A stretch of 64,000 bases of DNA from contig NZ_JADOVG010000009.1 in the NCBI RefSeq assembly GCF_015752205.1, positions 62,001 through 126,000 on the forward strand, read 5' to 3'. Below the pieces are notes generated by a model, which was not told where the DNA came from, did no database searches, and saw nothing but the letters and a program-made list of their open reading frames with translations. The position numbers and the translations under genes are program-made. Within the stretch, counting starts at the first letter, position 1, and each line of letters opens with the position of its first letter. The DNA is from Polaromonas sp. CG_9.7 (GTDB lineage: Bacteria > Pseudomonadota > Gammaproteobacteria > Burkholderiales > Burkholderiaceae_C). Shown in pieces: positions 21,172 through 31,348 of the stretch.

Positions 21172-22158
21172 TTACCAGGTCAGGACGATCTTGCCTATGT
21201 GCCGGTTCGATTCCATCAGGGTGTGCGCACGGGAAGCGTCGGCTGCAGCAAAGGTGCTGTGAATAACGGGCTTGATCGCCTCGCTGGAGATCAAAGGCCA
21301 GACCTTTTCCTTCAGCGCCGCTGCAATGGCCGTCTTGAATTCCAGCGAACGTGGCCGCAGGGTCGATCCGGTGATCGTCAGCCGCCTGCGCAACACCATG
21401 CCGGCGTTGAACTCGGCCTTGACACCGCCCTGCACGGCAATGATGACGAGCCGGCCATCCTCGGCCAGGCATTCGACCTCACGCGCGACGTAAGAGCCGC
21501 CGACCATGTCGAGGATGACATCGACGCCCTGCCCTTTCGTCAGCGTCTTGACCTGCTCGACGAAATCATTGGTTTTGTAGTTGATCGCATGGTCGGCGCC
21601 GAGTGCCACGCAGGCCGCGCACTTTTCGTCAGTGCCTGCTGTCGCCAGCACTGTGGCGCCCATCGCTTTGGCAATCTGGATCGCAGTCACGCCGATGCCG
21701 CTGGAGCCGCCCTGCACAAGCAGGGTTTCGCCTTTTTGCAGACGTGCACGTTCAAAGACATTGCTCCACACGGTAAAAAACGTCTCAGGCAGCGAGGCTG
21801 CCTCGGTGTCGCTCAGCCCCTCAGGCACTGGCAGGCATTGCCCGACAGGCGCTACGCACAGTTCGGCATAACCTCCACCCGCGACCAAAGCACACACCCG
21901 GTCGCCGATTTTCAAATCGGCCGCCGACATCGCAGCAGCATCACCGTTGACGATCTCGCCGGCCACTTCCAGCCCGGGGATGTCGGACGCGCCGGGCGGC
22001 ACTGGGTAATTGCCAGTGCGCTGCAGCACGTCAGGACGGTTGATGCCGCTGGCACGCACGCGGATTAGCACTTCGCCTGCAGCCCACACAGGGTCTGGAC
22101 GCGTACCCATCTGAAGCACTTCAGGCGCGCCAAAAGAAGTGATTTCAATGACTCTCAT
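21172..22158 (-). CDS. NAD(P)H-quinone oxidoreductase, medium-chain dehydrogenase type
   Basis: A 328-residue zinc-independent member of the MDR superfamily, close to the TP53I3/PIG3-like quinone oxidoreductases. The NADPH-binding motif [17 protein letters not shown] lies near residue 147. No structural-zinc cysteine cluster is present. The likely reaction is one-electron reduction of quinones with NADPH, but the true substrate is not determined. It is 26 bases upstream of tpiA and probably shares its transcript. Confidence 0.88.
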   Translation of the reverse strand: MRVIEITSFGAPEVLQMGTRPDPVWAAGEVLIRVRASGINRPDVLQRTGNYPVPPGASDIPGLEVAGEIVNGDAAAMSAADLKIGDRVCALVAGGGYAELCVAPVGQCLPVPEGLSDTEAASLPETFFTVWSNVFERARLQKGETLLVQGGSSGIGVTAIQIAKAMGATVLATAGTDEKCAACVALGADHAINYKTNDFVEQVKTLTKGQGVDVILDMVGGSYVAREVECLAEDGRLVIIAVQGGVKAEFNAGMVLRRRLTITGSTLRPRSLEFKTAIAAALKEKVWPLISSEAIKPVIHSTFAAADASRAHTLMESNRHIGKIVLTW

Positions 22159-22209
22159 GATGTTTCCCGGTCATTTGTGCTGCCAGCGCACACCAAGCAT
22201 GCACTGACA

Positions 22210-22226
22210 GCTACAAAATCTATAGC
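22210..22226. repeat. GCTA...TAGC mini-palindrome, degenerate copy
   Basis: GCTACAAAATCTATAGC lies between the quinone oxidoreductase start and the pnp stop. It resembles the GCTATT-N5-AATAGC mini-palindromes at 35744, 40532, 46369 and 54271, with weaker arms. Confidence 0.45.
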
Positions 22227-22236
22227 GAATTACGAA

Positions 22237-24345
22237 TCAACCCTGATGAACAGGACGGTCCAGCAGTGCCTTCATGGAAAGCTTGACGCGGCCTTTTTCA
22301 TCAGTTTCCATGACCTTGACTTTGATGATCTGGCCTTCCTGGAGGTAGTCGGTGACCTTCTCGACACGCTCGTGGGCGATCTGGCTGATGTGCAGCAGAC
22401 CGTCCTTGCCGGGCATCAAATTGACCAGCGCACCGAAGTCCAGGATCTTGGTGATCGCGCCTTCGTAGACCTTGCCGATTTCGACTTCAGCGGTGATTTC
22501 GGCGATGCGGCGCTTGGCTTCATCAGCCTTGGCGCTGTCGTTCGAGGCGATGGTGATGGTGCCGTCTTCCTCGATGTTGATCTGCGTGCCGGTTTCCTCG
22601 GTCAGCGCGCGAATGACAGCACCGCCCTTGCCGATCACGTCGCGGATTTTCTCGGGGTTGATCTTCATGACGTACAGGCGAGGCGCAAAGTCGGACACTT
22701 CGGCATTCGCCTGGCCCATGGCTTCCTGCATTTTGCCCAGAATGTGCATGCGGGCTTCCTTGGCCTGGGCCAGCGCGACCTGCATGATTTCCTTGGTGAT
22801 GCCCTGGATCTTGATGTCCATCTGCAGCGCGGTGATACCGAACGTGGTGCCGGCCACCTTGAAGTCCATGTCGCCCAGATGATCTTCGTCACCCAGGATG
22901 TCGGTCAGCACGGCAAAACGGTTGTCTTCCTTGATCAGGCCCATGGCGATGCCCGCCACATGCGCTTTCATCGGCACACCGGCGTCCATCAGCGACAGGC
23001 AGCCACCGCAGACCGAAGCCATCGACGACGAGCCATTGGACTCGGTGATCTCGCTGACCACGCGCATGGTGTACGGGAATTCTTCCTTGCTAGGCAGCAC
23101 GGCGATCAGCGCACGCTTGGCCAGACGTCCGTGGCCGATTTCGCGGCGCTTCGGGCTACCGACACGGCCGGTTTCGCCAGTGGCGAACGGAGGCATGTTG
23201 TAGTGCAGCATGAAACGGTCTTCGTAGTCGCCGCTCAGGGCGTCGATACGCTGCGCGTCGCGCTCGGTGCCCAGCGTGGTGACGACCAGCGCCTGGGTTT
23301 CGCCACGCGTGAACAGCGCCGAACCGTGGGTGCGCGGCAGCACGCTGTTGCGGATTTCAATCGGGCGAACGGTGCGCGTGTCGCGGCCGTCGATGCGTGG
23401 GTCACCGGCCAGGATCTGGCTACGGACGATCTTGGCTTCGATGTCGAACAGCATCCCTTCGACGGTCACGCCGTCAAATTCGACGCCTTCGGCCTTCAGG
23501 CCGGTCTTGGTCAAAGCGGTTACTTCACGCGTGGCCTGTGTGCGGGCCTGCTTGTTGCGGATCTGGTAGGCAGCGCGCAGCTTTTCCTCGGCCAGCGCAC
23601 CGACCTTGGCGATTAGCACCTCGTCCTTGGCGGGCGCCTGCCAGTCCCAGACCGGCTTGCCGGCATCGCGCACCAGTTCATGGATGGCGTTGATGGCAAT
23701 GTTGCCCTGCTCGTGGCCAAACACGATGGCGGCCAGCATGATTTCTTCGGACAACTGTTTGGCTTCGGACTCGACCATCAGCACGGCGACTTCGGTACCG
23801 GCCACGACCAGGTCCATGGTGGAATCCTTGAGCTGGGTCTTGCCGGGGTTCAGCACGAACTCGCCACCGATGCAGGCCACGCGGGCCGCGCCGATCGGGC
23901 CGTTGAACGGAATGCCGGAAATCGCCAGCGCGGCACTCGAAGCGATCAGCGCGGGAATGTCGCCTTCGACTTCAGGGTTGAGCGACAGCACGTGGATCAC
24001 GACCTGCACTTCGTTGAAAAAGCCTTCGGGAAACAGCGGGCGGATAGGGCGGTCGATCAGGCGCGAGGTCAGCGTTTCGAATTCGCTCGGGCGGCCTTCG
24101 CGTTTGAAAAAGCTGCCGGGAATACGGCCTGCGGCATAGGTCTTTTCCAGGTAGTCAACGGTCAGCGGGAAAAAATCCTGGCCGGGCTTGGCATCCTTCT
24201 TGGCGACCACGGTGGCCAGAACGACAGTGCCGTCCATGTCCAGCAGCACGGCGCCGCCGGATTGGCGCGCCATTTCGCCAGTCTCCATCGTGACCTTGTG
24301 TTGGCCCCACTGAAAGGACTTGGTGACTTTATTGAAAATGCTCAT
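22237..24345 (-). CDS. pnp: Polyribonucleotide nucleotidyltransferase (PNPase)
   Basis: The 702-residue enzyme degrades RNA 3' to 5' by phosphorolysis, as a trimer and often within the degradosome. Order: two RNase PH domains (about 12-145 and 315-455) around an all-alpha linker, a KH domain ([17 protein letters not shown] near 560) and a C-terminal S1 domain ([20 protein letters not shown] near 622). The catalytic-core motif [19 protein letters not shown] is present. pnp lies downstream of rpsO, as in most proteobacteria. Confidence 0.97.
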   Translation of the reverse strand: MSIFNKVTKSFQWGQHKVTMETGEMARQSGGAVLLDMDGTVVLATVVAKKDAKPGQDFFPLTVDYLEKTYAAGRIPGSFFKREGRPSEFETLTSRLIDRPIRPLFPEGFFNEVQVVIHVLSLNPEVEGDIPALIASSAALAISGIPFNGPIGAARVACIGGEFVLNPGKTQLKDSTMDLVVAGTEVAVLMVESEAKQLSEEIMLAAIVFGHEQGNIAINAIHELVRDAGKPVWDWQAPAKDEVLIAKVGALAEEKLRAAYQIRNKQARTQATREVTALTKTGLKAEGVEFDGVTVEGMLFDIEAKIVRSQILAGDPRIDGRDTRTVRPIEIRNSVLPRTHGSALFTRGETQALVVTTLGTERDAQRIDALSGDYEDRFMLHYNMPPFATGETGRVGSPKRREIGHGRLAKRALIAVLPSKEEFPYTMRVVSEITESNGSSSMASVCGGCLSLMDAGVPMKAHVAGIAMGLIKEDNRFAVLTDILGDEDHLGDMDFKVAGTTFGITALQMDIKIQGITKEIMQVALAQAKEARMHILGKMQEAMGQANAEVSDFAPRLYVMKINPEKIRDVIGKGGAVIRALTEETGTQINIEEDGTITIASNDSAKADEAKRRIAEITAEVEIGKVYEGAITKILDFGALVNLMPGKDGLLHISQIAHERVEKVTDYLQEGQIIKVKVMETDEKGRVKLSMKALLDRPVHQG

Positions 24346-24568
24346 GTGTTTTCTCCATTTTTTCAGGGCACGTCAGGCTGTACCGAAAGCCCGGAGCGGC
24401 GGCTGGTTGAACACGATGCCATTCCATAAAACGCCTGCAAGTGGAACTCTGCAGGGCTTGTCTTGTGGAATGACACAGCGCGTGCTCACTGGGCCTTGCT
24501 CCGAAGTCATCAGTCACACCATGGGCACGACTGAAGTTTGAACAGGTTTTTTTGCAGTTTTGAAGTGC

Positions 24569-24600
24569 AAAACGCCTGAGCTAGTGAACTAACTCAGGCG
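24569..24600 (-). terminator. Intrinsic terminator after rpsO
   Basis: On the minus strand CGCCTGAGTTAG pairs with CTAGCTCAGGCG (12 bp, one G-T pair) around the loop TTCA and is followed by TTTT. It starts 20 bases after the rpsO stop. Some transcription must pass it if pnp is read from the rpsO promoter. Confidence 0.85.
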
Positions 24601-24620
24601 CTTTTCGATGGGTTTACCGA

Positions 24621-24887
24621 TTATTTACGCAGGCCAAGCTTGGCAATCAGCGCAATGTAGCGGCCTGCATCCCTGGACTTCAGGTAGTCCAGCAGCTTGC
24701 GGCGGCGGCTCACCATGCGCAGCAGGCCGCGGCGACCGTGGTGATCTTTCGCATGGGTCTTGAAGTGGGGCATCAATTCGTTGATACGGCCAGTCAGCAG
24801 GCCGACCTGGACTTCAGGACTGCCGGTGTCGGTGGCGGAACGGGCATTGTCCTTGACAATCTCGGCCTTGATTGATTTTGCGATCAT
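24621..24887 (-). CDS. rpsO: 30S ribosomal protein S15
   Basis: An 88-residue four-helix protein that binds the central domain of 16S rRNA. The S15 signature is clear: [19 protein letters not shown] and [25 protein letters not shown]. Length is the standard 88-89 residues. It precedes pnp and has its own terminator. Confidence 0.98.
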   Translation of the reverse strand: MIAKSIKAEIVKDNARSATDTGSPEVQVGLLTGRINELMPHFKTHAKDHHGRRGLLRMVSRRRKLLDYLKSRDAGRYIALIAKLGLRK

Positions 24888-25024
24888 GGGTTTTCCTCTT
24901 GCAACGGTGTTGCGACTGGCGAGCGAAGCAGATTTCCCACAATTGGGAGATGACCGCTTTCGTCGTGATTTCTGGTGGTACGGGCTGCTTTTTCAAGCCG
25001 CCGCATACATCTCAGAGCCTCACA

Positions 25025-26212
25025 TTATAGCGCAAGCCATCGCTGCAACCGCTGCACGCCCTGCTCCAGCCTGACCACATCGTGGCTGGCAAAACACCAG
25101 CGCATCCAACCCTGCGCTTGTGGTGTCGGGTTGACCATGAAGGCATTGCCTGGCGCCAGGCCGAGCCCGGCCTCGACCACCAGGCGCTTGGCGGTTTCCA
25201 GCGAATCACCGAATCGGTCTTGGTCGGACAGCCTGAAAAAAGCGTACATGCCGCCCTTGGGGGTGGCCACTTCCACACCGGGCAGTGCCTGCAGCAGCGG
25301 CACCAGCGTATCGCGGCAGGTTTTCAGGTGCGCCACCAGTTGGGGCGTGACGTCGTTGGTCCCCTGCAGCGCGACCAGCCCGGCACGCTGGATGAACACC
25401 GGCGCACAGGAGGTATTGAACTCCACCAGCTTGCCCATGTGCGGTGTCATTGACGCCGGCATCACCAGCCAGCCCAGGCGCCAGCCGGTCATCAAAAAAC
25501 TCTTGGAAAAACTGTGCGCCACAACCAACCGGTCTTCGGGGTCGGCAATGTCCAGAAAGCTGGGCGCGCAGCCATTGGGCGTGTGATCAAAGTACAGCCG
25601 CTCATAGACCTCGTCGGCCAGAATCCAGGTACCGGTCAATCGGCAATGCGCCAGGATCGAAGCCTGCTCGGCCCGGCTCATCGTCCAGCCGGTGGGATTG
25701 TTCGGCGCATTGACGATCAGCAGTTTGGTGGCCGGCGTGATGGCAGCGAGCAGCTCAGCCATGTCAAGCCGCCATTCGCCTGCCACCGGCTTGAGGCTGA
25801 CGCAGCGCAGCTTGGCGCCCATGATCATCGGCTGCGCCGTCAGGTTGGGCCAGACCGGCGTCACCGCAACCACCTCGTCACCTGCATCGACCAGCGCCTG
25901 CACGGCGAGCATCAGCGCATTGACACCGCCCGAGGTCACGGCAATGCGGTCGACCCGAATCGGTGCGGCGCCTGGGCAACGCAGGCCGGTGGAATACGCG
26001 GCAATGGCGTCGCGCAACTCCGGCAAGCCGAGGTTGTGCGCGTAAAACGTTTCGCCCAACTGAAGCGAAGCAATCGCGGCATCGCGGATAAACGCAGGTG
26101 TGGCCTCGTCGCTTTCGCCAAACCAGAACTTCAGCACGTCGCTGCGGCCCATGCCCGCATTGGCCACCTGACGGATCATGGATTCCTCGAGATTCAGGAC
26201 TGTCTGTCGCAT
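25025..26212 (-). CDS. Class I/II pyridoxal-phosphate aminotransferase
   Basis: The 395-residue protein has the fold-type I aminotransferase layout: NAPNNPTGW (substrate carboxylate and PLP phosphate region), the PLP-ring aspartate in WILADEVYERLYF, the Schiff-base lysine in SFSKSFLMTGWRLGW and the carboxylate-binding arginine near the C-terminus (GWMRWCFA). It is likely to transaminate an aromatic, branched or aspartate-like amino acid with 2-oxoglutarate, but the substrate cannot be fixed from sequence. It stands alone between rpsO and a binding-protein gene on the same strand. Confidence 0.9.
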   Translation of the reverse strand: MRQTVLNLEESMIRQVANAGMGRSDVLKFWFGESDEATPAFIRDAAIASLQLGETFYAHNLGLPELRDAIAAYSTGLRCPGAAPIRVDRIAVTSGGVNALMLAVQALVDAGDEVVAVTPVWPNLTAQPMIMGAKLRCVSLKPVAGEWRLDMAELLAAITPATKLLIVNAPNNPTGWTMSRAEQASILAHCRLTGTWILADEVYERLYFDHTPNGCAPSFLDIADPEDRLVVAHSFSKSFLMTGWRLGWLVMPASMTPHMGKLVEFNTSCAPVFIQRAGLVALQGTNDVTPQLVAHLKTCRDTLVPLLQALPGVEVATPKGGMYAFFRLSDQDRFGDSLETAKRLVVEAGLGLAPGNAFMVNPTPQAQGWMRWCFASHDVVRLEQGVQRLQRWLAL

Positions 26213-26260
26213 GTACGCCCTTTTTGAGATTGAAAAAAATGAAATCGGCAGGATAAAAGC

Positions 26261-27526
26261 TCAGGGGCGGACCATTTGGCAGGTGGTCGGCTGCTCGGCG
26301 CGCTGGGCTGAAATGGCCTTGATGATGCGAAAACCGTAGCCCGATCCCTCAACATCGAATTTAACGCCAGGCGCGCCCTGCTTGCCCATCATGGCCACCG
26401 CCAGTGGCTGCTGAAACTGGTGGTCGCTGGCACGCATGCGGCCCTTGAAACCAGAAAAATTTACTGTGGCATTTTCCATCTGCGCGGCGACGGCACCTGC
26501 TTCGCTGCTGCCGGCTTTTTCCAGGCTCTGGGCCAGCGTTTCCACCATCAGTTGCATGCGCATGTGGACATAGTCGTCCTGCGGCCGGGGAAAGCGCTGG
26601 CGAAACGACTGGTAGAAATTCTCCGAGGCCGCGCCCGGCGTGTTGGGGAACCAGTCGGCCACGGCAATCACCTTGCCGACACCGGCATCGCCGAGCGCAG
26701 CGGGCACGCCCAGCGCATTGCCATAGAAGGTGTAGAACTTGCCGTCGTAGCCGACTTCCCTGGCAGCCTTGATGAGCAGCGTCAGGTCATTGCCCCAGTT
26801 CCCCGTCAGCACCGCCTGCGCGCCGCTGGACTTGATCTTGGCCGCATAGGGAATGAAATCCTTGACGCGGCCGATTGGATGCAACTCGTCGCCGACGATC
26901 TGTACATCGGGCCGCTGCGCCTCAATTTGCTTGCGCCCTTCGCGCAGCACGGCCTGGCCAAAGCTGTAGTCCTGGCCGATCAGATAGACCTTTTTGACCG
27001 CCGCATCGTCCTTGAACACGTCCATCAGCGCAGCCATGCGCATGTCGGCATGGGCGTCGAAGCGGAAATGCCAATAGCTGCACTTCTCGTTTGTCAAAAT
27101 GGGATCAACCGCCGAATAGTTCAGGAACAGCACGCGCTTGCCGGGCTCGCGTTCGTTGTGTTTGTTGATGGCATCGATCAGTGCCGCCGCCACAGCCGAC
27201 GAATTGCCCTGTGCGATCACGGTCACGCCGTCGTCAATCGCCGAACGCAGGGCAGCCAGCGATTCCTCGTTCTGGCCCTTGTTGTCGTAGCGCTCAACCA
27301 CCAGGTTGTGCGCACCGTCGGCCAGTTTGACGCCACCGCGCGCATTGACGCGTTCGGTGGCCCAGACCAGGTTGCGGAACACGGCCTCCCCGGTGTTGGC
27401 AAAGGAACCAGACAGGCTTTCGATCAGCGCGATGCGCACCGGCGGCGGGGAAACGGGCTGCGCCTGGGCCAGCAATGAAAGGCTAAGACCCAAGGCGGCG
27501 GCGGTGCGCTTGAAAATAATTTGCAT
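26261..27526 (-). CDS. Periplasmic branched-chain-amino-acid-type substrate-binding protein
   Basis: A 421-residue type I periplasmic binding protein of the LivJ/HAAT class. A signal peptide spans residues 1-22 (cleavage after LLAQAQ) and the mature protein starts with IALIESLSGSFANTGEAVF, the usual beginning of this fold. No permease or ATPase of the Liv type is nearby, so it is an orphan binding protein that may serve a transporter elsewhere. The ligand may be an amino acid, an aromatic acid or an amide. Confidence 0.87.
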   Translation of the reverse strand: MQIIFKRTAAALGLSLSLLAQAQPVSPPPVRIALIESLSGSFANTGEAVFRNLVWATERVNARGGVKLADGAHNLVVERYDNKGQNEESLAALRSAIDDGVTVIAQGNSSAVAAALIDAINKHNEREPGKRVLFLNYSAVDPILTNEKCSYWHFRFDAHADMRMAALMDVFKDDAAVKKVYLIGQDYSFGQAVLREGRKQIEAQRPDVQIVGDELHPIGRVKDFIPYAAKIKSSGAQAVLTGNWGNDLTLLIKAAREVGYDGKFYTFYGNALGVPAALGDAGVGKVIAVADWFPNTPGAASENFYQSFRQRFPRPQDDYVHMRMQLMVETLAQSLEKAGSSEAGAVAAQMENATVNFSGFKGRMRASDHQFQQPLAVAMMGKQGAPGVKFDVEGSGYGFRIIKAISAQRAEQPTTCQMVRP

Positions 27527-27609
27527 AAGAGAAGAGAGAAATTCCTGTGTTGATGGCGTCAGAATGCAAGCCAGACAGACGTGGTCGAGCCCGCCGAATG
27601 ATCAGGCGT

Positions 27610-28683
27610 TCAGCCCATCGGAACGGGTCGGGGCTGGAATTCCGAAAGATTCCAGCGCGGCTTCACGTCAAAGGTGTAGCTGCCCTGAAGCCCCTGCAAA
27701 TCGACCAGTCCGGCCTGCAGACGCATGCCGGCGGCCATGGCGATCATCGCGCCGTTGTCGGTGCAGAACGCCAGCTCGGGGTAATGCACGCGGATACCGC
27801 GCTGCCGGCAAGCCGCATTGAGCTGGCTGCGCAGCAAGGCGTTGGCGCCAACGCCGCCTGCCACCACCAGCCGCTTAAGCGCGGTTTGCGACAGGGCAGC
27901 CAACGTTTTTTTGACCAGCACGTCGACGATGGCCGCCTGCGTGGACGCGGCCAGGTCGGCCTTTCGGCTTTCCAGGTCGTCGCCCAACTTTTTGGCCTGC
28001 GTCAGCACGGCGGTCTTCAGGCCGGCGAATGAAAAATCCAGGTTGCCGCTGTGCAGCAAGGGCCGGGGCAGCTTGAAGGCCGCACCGTCGCCTTCAAGGG
28101 CGAGTTTTGCCAGGTGCGGCCCGCCCGGATAAGGCATGCCCATCAGCTTGGCCGACTTGTCGAAAGCCTCACCGGCTGCATCGTCAATCGTTTCGCCAAG
28201 CAGCTCGTAGCTGCCGACGCTATCGACCCGCATCAACTGGGTATGCCCTCCCGACACCAGCAGCGCCACGAACGGGAATTCGGGCGGATCGGCACTCAGA
28301 AAAGGCGACAGCAAATGGCCTTCAAGATGGTGCACGCCCATCGCCGGCTTGCCCAGCGCAGCGGCGAGTGAACACGCCACGCCGGCACCGACCAACAGGG
28401 CGCCGGCCAGGCCCGGGCCGCGCGTGTAGGCCACCACATCGACATCGGCCAGCGTGCGCTGTGCGCTTTGCATGACTTCCTGCGTCAGCGGCAGCACGCG
28501 CCGGATGTGGTCGCGGCTGGCCAGCTCGGGCACCACGCCGCCAAAGGGCTGGTGCATGGCAATCTGGCTGAACAAGGCGTGCGACAGCAGGCGCGGCACG
28601 CCTGTGCCGCTGGCATCGACCAGCGCCACGCCGGTTTCATCACAACTCGACTCAATTCCAAGAACCAGCATTTTTTCAAACAT
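27610..28683 (-). CDS. tsaD: tRNA N6-adenosine threonylcarbamoyltransferase
   Basis: The 357-residue protein (Kae1/TsaD family, once annotated as a glycoprotease) transfers threonylcarbamoyl to A37 of ANN-decoding tRNAs, working with TsaB and TsaE. The ATP/metal site motif HHLEGHL lies near residue 116, the opening is [14 protein letters not shown], and [10 protein letters not shown] near residue 283 completes the ASKHA nucleotide fold. The start may be the first ATG or the one four codons later. It follows the SDR gene by 51 bases and is probably on a separate or partly shared transcript. Confidence 0.97.
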   Translation of the reverse strand: MFEKMLVLGIESSCDETGVALVDASGTGVPRLLSHALFSQIAMHQPFGGVVPELASRDHIRRVLPLTQEVMQSAQRTLADVDVVAYTRGPGLAGALLVGAGVACSLAAALGKPAMGVHHLEGHLLSPFLSADPPEFPFVALLVSGGHTQLMRVDSVGSYELLGETIDDAAGEAFDKSAKLMGMPYPGGPHLAKLALEGDGAAFKLPRPLLHSGNLDFSFAGLKTAVLTQAKKLGDDLESRKADLAASTQAAIVDVLVKKTLAALSQTALKRLVVAGGVGANALLRSQLNAACRQRGIRVHYPELAFCTDNGAMIAMAAGMRLQAGLVDLQGLQGSYTFDVKPRWNLSEFQPRPVPMG

Positions 28684-28734
28684 GGCGGCTAGTTTAGGCG
28701 ACGCGCTTAAGCCCCTAGGCCAGCATTGCCCACC

Positions 28735-29532
28735 CTACTTCATCACCAGCCCGCCATCGACAAACAGCACCTGGCCCGTCATGAAGCGGCTCCAGTCCGA
28801 GGCCAAGAAGAGCACCGGCCCGGCCACGTCGTCGGGCGTGGCCACCCGGCGCAGCGGCGTTTGGCCGACGATCATCGCCTTGACCTCTTCAGGCGTCCCC
28901 TGGCTGGCCGACGTGGGATAGACCAGTCCGGGCGCGACGCAGTTGACGCGTATGCCCAGCGGCCCCAGCTCGACGGCCAGGTTGCGGCTGAAGCCCACCA
29001 GCGCGGACTTGGCCGTGGTGTAGTCATGGTAAGGAATGGACGGCCGCTCGACCAGATCGCTCACCATGTTGACGATGCTGCCCCGGGCGCGCTGCCTGAA
29101 ATGCGGCAGCACGGCCTGGCAAACGTTGTAGGCGGCGTGAACCGCGCCGTCCACCTGCGCCTCGTAGTCGCTCCAGGCCAGTTCCCAAAACATCTTGCGC
29201 TGGTCGGGGTCGAAGCTGAAGGCCCTGAACGCGTTGTTGACCACCACGTCGAGGCGGCCGACTTCGTCCAGTACCTGCGCCACCATGGCCTGAACCGCCG
29301 CTTCGGAACAGACATCGGCCTGAATCGCCAGGCCATCGCCGCCCACGTCCTGGCAGCGCGCCACCACCGCATTGGCGGCCGCTTCGTTACGCAGGTAGTT
29401 GACGACCACCAGCGCGCCTTCGCGGGCGAAGGCCAGCGCAATGGCCGCACCTATGCCCCGGCTGGCGCCGGTGACCAGCACCACCTGACCCTTGAATTTC
29501 AGGGCATTTGCGCCGTGGGCTGCGGTGCTCAT
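28735..29532 (-). CDS. Short-chain dehydrogenase/reductase, FabG-like, in the LuxCE operon
   Basis: A 265-residue classical SDR. NAD(P)-binding TGASRGIG sits at residues 21-28 and the catalytic triad reads Ser158, Tyr171, Lys175 (YTTAK). The usual NNAG motif is NNAF here. It resembles 3-oxoacyl-ACP reductases but has no fatty-acid synthesis neighbours; instead its ATG overlaps the stop of an ABC binding-protein gene by four bases, so it belongs to the LuxE-LuxC-ABC operon. A role in reducing or oxidising an aldehyde, ketone or alcohol made by, or fed to, the LuxC-like enzyme is inference from context. Confidence 0.9.
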   Translation of the reverse strand: MSTAAHGANALKFKGQVVLVTGASRGIGAAIALAFAREGALVVVNYLRNEAAANAVVARCQDVGGDGLAIQADVCSEAAVQAMVAQVLDEVGRLDVVVNNAFRAFSFDPDQRKMFWELAWSDYEAQVDGAVHAAYNVCQAVLPHFRQRARGSIVNMVSDLVERPSIPYHDYTTAKSALVGFSRNLAVELGPLGIRVNCVAPGLVYPTSASQGTPEEVKAMIVGQTPLRRVATPDDVAGPVLFLASDWSRFMTGQVLFVDGGLVMK

Positions 29533-30572
29533 GGCGCGGGCAGCAGGTCCTGGCTAACCACCTCCGAAACCTTGATGGGGCGCTGCACCAGCCCCAGCGC
29601 AAGGTAGGTGTCAGCGGCTTTTTGCAGCACCGCGAGGTCAAAAGCACCCAGCCCGTTTTTGCGCGTCATGGCCGACACACTGGCCAGGTTGCGCAGGCCG
29701 ATGATTTCGCGATTGATGGCAGCGTCCTTGCCGTCAATCGCATATTTAACCGCCAGCGCAGCCGCCTCGTCGGGTTGCCTGATCATCCAGGCGGCGCTGT
29801 CGCGGTAAGCTGCCAGAAACTGGCGCAGCAGCGGCTTTTTTTGCTGATAGGTATCCTCGCGCACGACAAACAGGTCGCTAGAGACGTTCAGGGTGTCCTT
29901 CACCTCCATGACATTGACATCGGCAAGACCTTTTTGCCGGCCAACCAGCAAGCCCGTGTCGGTGGCGGCGGTGGCATCCACCTGGCCCTGCATCAGTGGC
30001 GCGAAATTGAGCAAGCCTGTCACCACAATAGTCACATCCGACTCGCTCAGACCGGCCTGATGCAGCAGCACCAGAAGGTTCTGCCGCGTGCCGCTGGACA
30101 GGCTGTACACGCCAATCTTTTTGCCTTTCAGGTCTGCCGGCTTGTTGATATTGCTGCCCTTGAGCGAGACCACGTTGAAGACGTTTTGCGGATAGATGTC
30201 GTAAATGGCACGCAGCTTTTCCCCTTTTTCCAGCGCCGAGAAAAAGGAACCCGGGTCGGTGAAGGCGATATCGGCTTGTCCGGTCAGCAGGTTGCGCAGC
30301 GCGTCGCCGCCACCCGCGCCCGGTACGTAACGCAACTCAATGCCTTTGGCCTTGAAAAAACCCTTGTCTTCATCGACAAGCAGGTTGGTCACTTCGGTGA
30401 TCGGCTTGCTCCAGCCGGCAACAACGAATTTCTCCAGGCTGGCGGGCGGCGCAGCTGATGCGGCCAAGGCGGTGCCGGCCAGGCTGGGGTTAAGCAGTGC
30501 GACAGCGGTGGCAGCTGCAGCCAGCCGGGTAAATGAGCGACGGGCAAGCGAAGAATGCAAGATTTTTTTCAT
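29529..30572 (-). CDS. NMT1/THI5-type ABC substrate-binding protein
   Basis: This 347-residue protein belongs to the NMT1/SsuA/TauA-like type II periplasmic binding proteins, whose members bind sulfonates, taurine, nitrate, pyrimidines or aromatic acids. It has an N-terminal export signal with a twin-arginine-like stretch (ARRSFTRLAAA) and cleavage near residue 38. The mature part shows FVVAGWSKPITEV and the domain hinge GQADIAFTDPGSF. The ATG overlaps the permease stop by four bases and its stop overlaps the SDR start. The ligand is unknown. Confidence 0.88.
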   Translation of the reverse strand: MKKILHSSLARRSFTRLAAAATAVALLNPSLAGTALAASAAPPASLEKFVVAGWSKPITEVTNLLVDEDKGFFKAKGIELRYVPGAGGGDALRNLLTGQADIAFTDPGSFFSALEKGEKLRAIYDIYPQNVFNVVSLKGSNINKPADLKGKKIGVYSLSSGTRQNLLVLLHQAGLSESDVTIVVTGLLNFAPLMQGQVDATAATDTGLLVGRQKGLADVNVMEVKDTLNVSSDLFVVREDTYQQKKPLLRQFLAAYRDSAAWMIRQPDEAAALAVKYAIDGKDAAINREIIGLRNLASVSAMTRKNGLGAFDLAVLQKAADTYLALGLVQRPIKVSEVVSQDLLPAP

Positions 30573-31348
30573 AATGGAGTTTGTTTGGGAAGCAGGGTGA
30601 TACGTGACGCCAGCAGGCGTTTTTCAAGCAGGATAGACAACTGGTACAGCAGCAGGCCGAGCAAGGTGATGAGCACCAGCACGGCAAACATCAGCGGCGT
30701 GTCCATCATGCCCTGCGCGGCAATGATGAGCGCGCCCAGGCCGGAACTGCCGCCAATGAACTCGCCGACGACAGCGCCGACCAGCGCCAGCACCACGGCC
30801 ACGCGAAAGCCGCCCAGGATGCCGGGCAGCGCCGAGGGCAGCTTGAGCCGCAGCAGCGTCTGCCAGCGCGTGGCGCCCAGCATGCGAAACAGCTCCAGCC
30901 GCTGCCGGTCGACCTGACCCAATCCGGTCATGGTGTTTTCCATCAGCGGGAAAAAGCACACAAGCGCCGTGATCACCACCGTCGAGGTCATGCCAAAGCC
31001 GAACCAGACAATGAACAGCGGCGCCAGCGCCAGCTTGGGAACGACCTGGCTGGTGATGACATAAGGCATCAACAGGCGCCGCAGGCTGGGCGATTCACCC
31101 AGCGCCACGCCGCCGACCAACCCCAGCACGCCGCCGGCCACCAGTCCCAGCACCAGCTCCAGCACCGTCTGCACGAGGTGCGGCCCCAGGTAGCCCGACA
31201 GCAAGCCTTTGTACAGCGCGTCAAACACCAGAGACGGCGGAGGCAGCACCAGCGCCGACAGCTTGAGCTCGCGCGCCGCCATCTCCCAGACCAGCAGCCC
31301 GGCAGCAAACAGCAGCCAGGCAAAAAAGTGGGTTCGGCGAGCGCTCAT
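30569..31348 (-). CDS. ABC transporter permease, SsuC/TauC type
   Basis: A 259-residue inner-membrane permease with six predicted transmembrane segments and the BPD_transp_1 fold; the EAA-type loop region reads LFRMLGATRWQTLLRLKLPS near residue 160. It should form the channel of an importer with the ATPase and binding protein encoded beside it. ATG 31348 (MSARRTHFF) overlaps the ATPase stop (ATGA); the longer frame to 31393 is not needed. Confidence 0.9.
   Translation of the reverse strand: MSARRTHFFAWLLFAAGLLVWEMAARELKLSALVLPPPSLVFDALYKGLLSGYLGPHLVQTVLELVLGLVAGGVLGLVGGVALGESPSLRRLLMPYVITSQVVPKLALAPLFIVWFGFGMTSTVVITALVCFFPLMENTMTGLGQVDRQRLELFRMLGATRWQTLLRLKLPSALPGILGGFRVAVVLALVGAVVGEFIGGSSGLGALIIAAQGMMDTPLMFAVLVLITLLGLLLYQLSILLEKRLLASRITLLPKQTPL

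Noticed and set aside
22177-23616. 479-codon plus-strand open frame opposite pnp
   Set aside because: pnp on the minus strand is fully conserved; the opposite frame is Asp/His-rich antisense sequence.
26420-27478. 352-codon plus-strand frame opposite the Liv-type binding protein gene
   Set aside because: The minus strand encodes a signal peptide and a recognisable binding-protein fold; the plus-strand product has neither.
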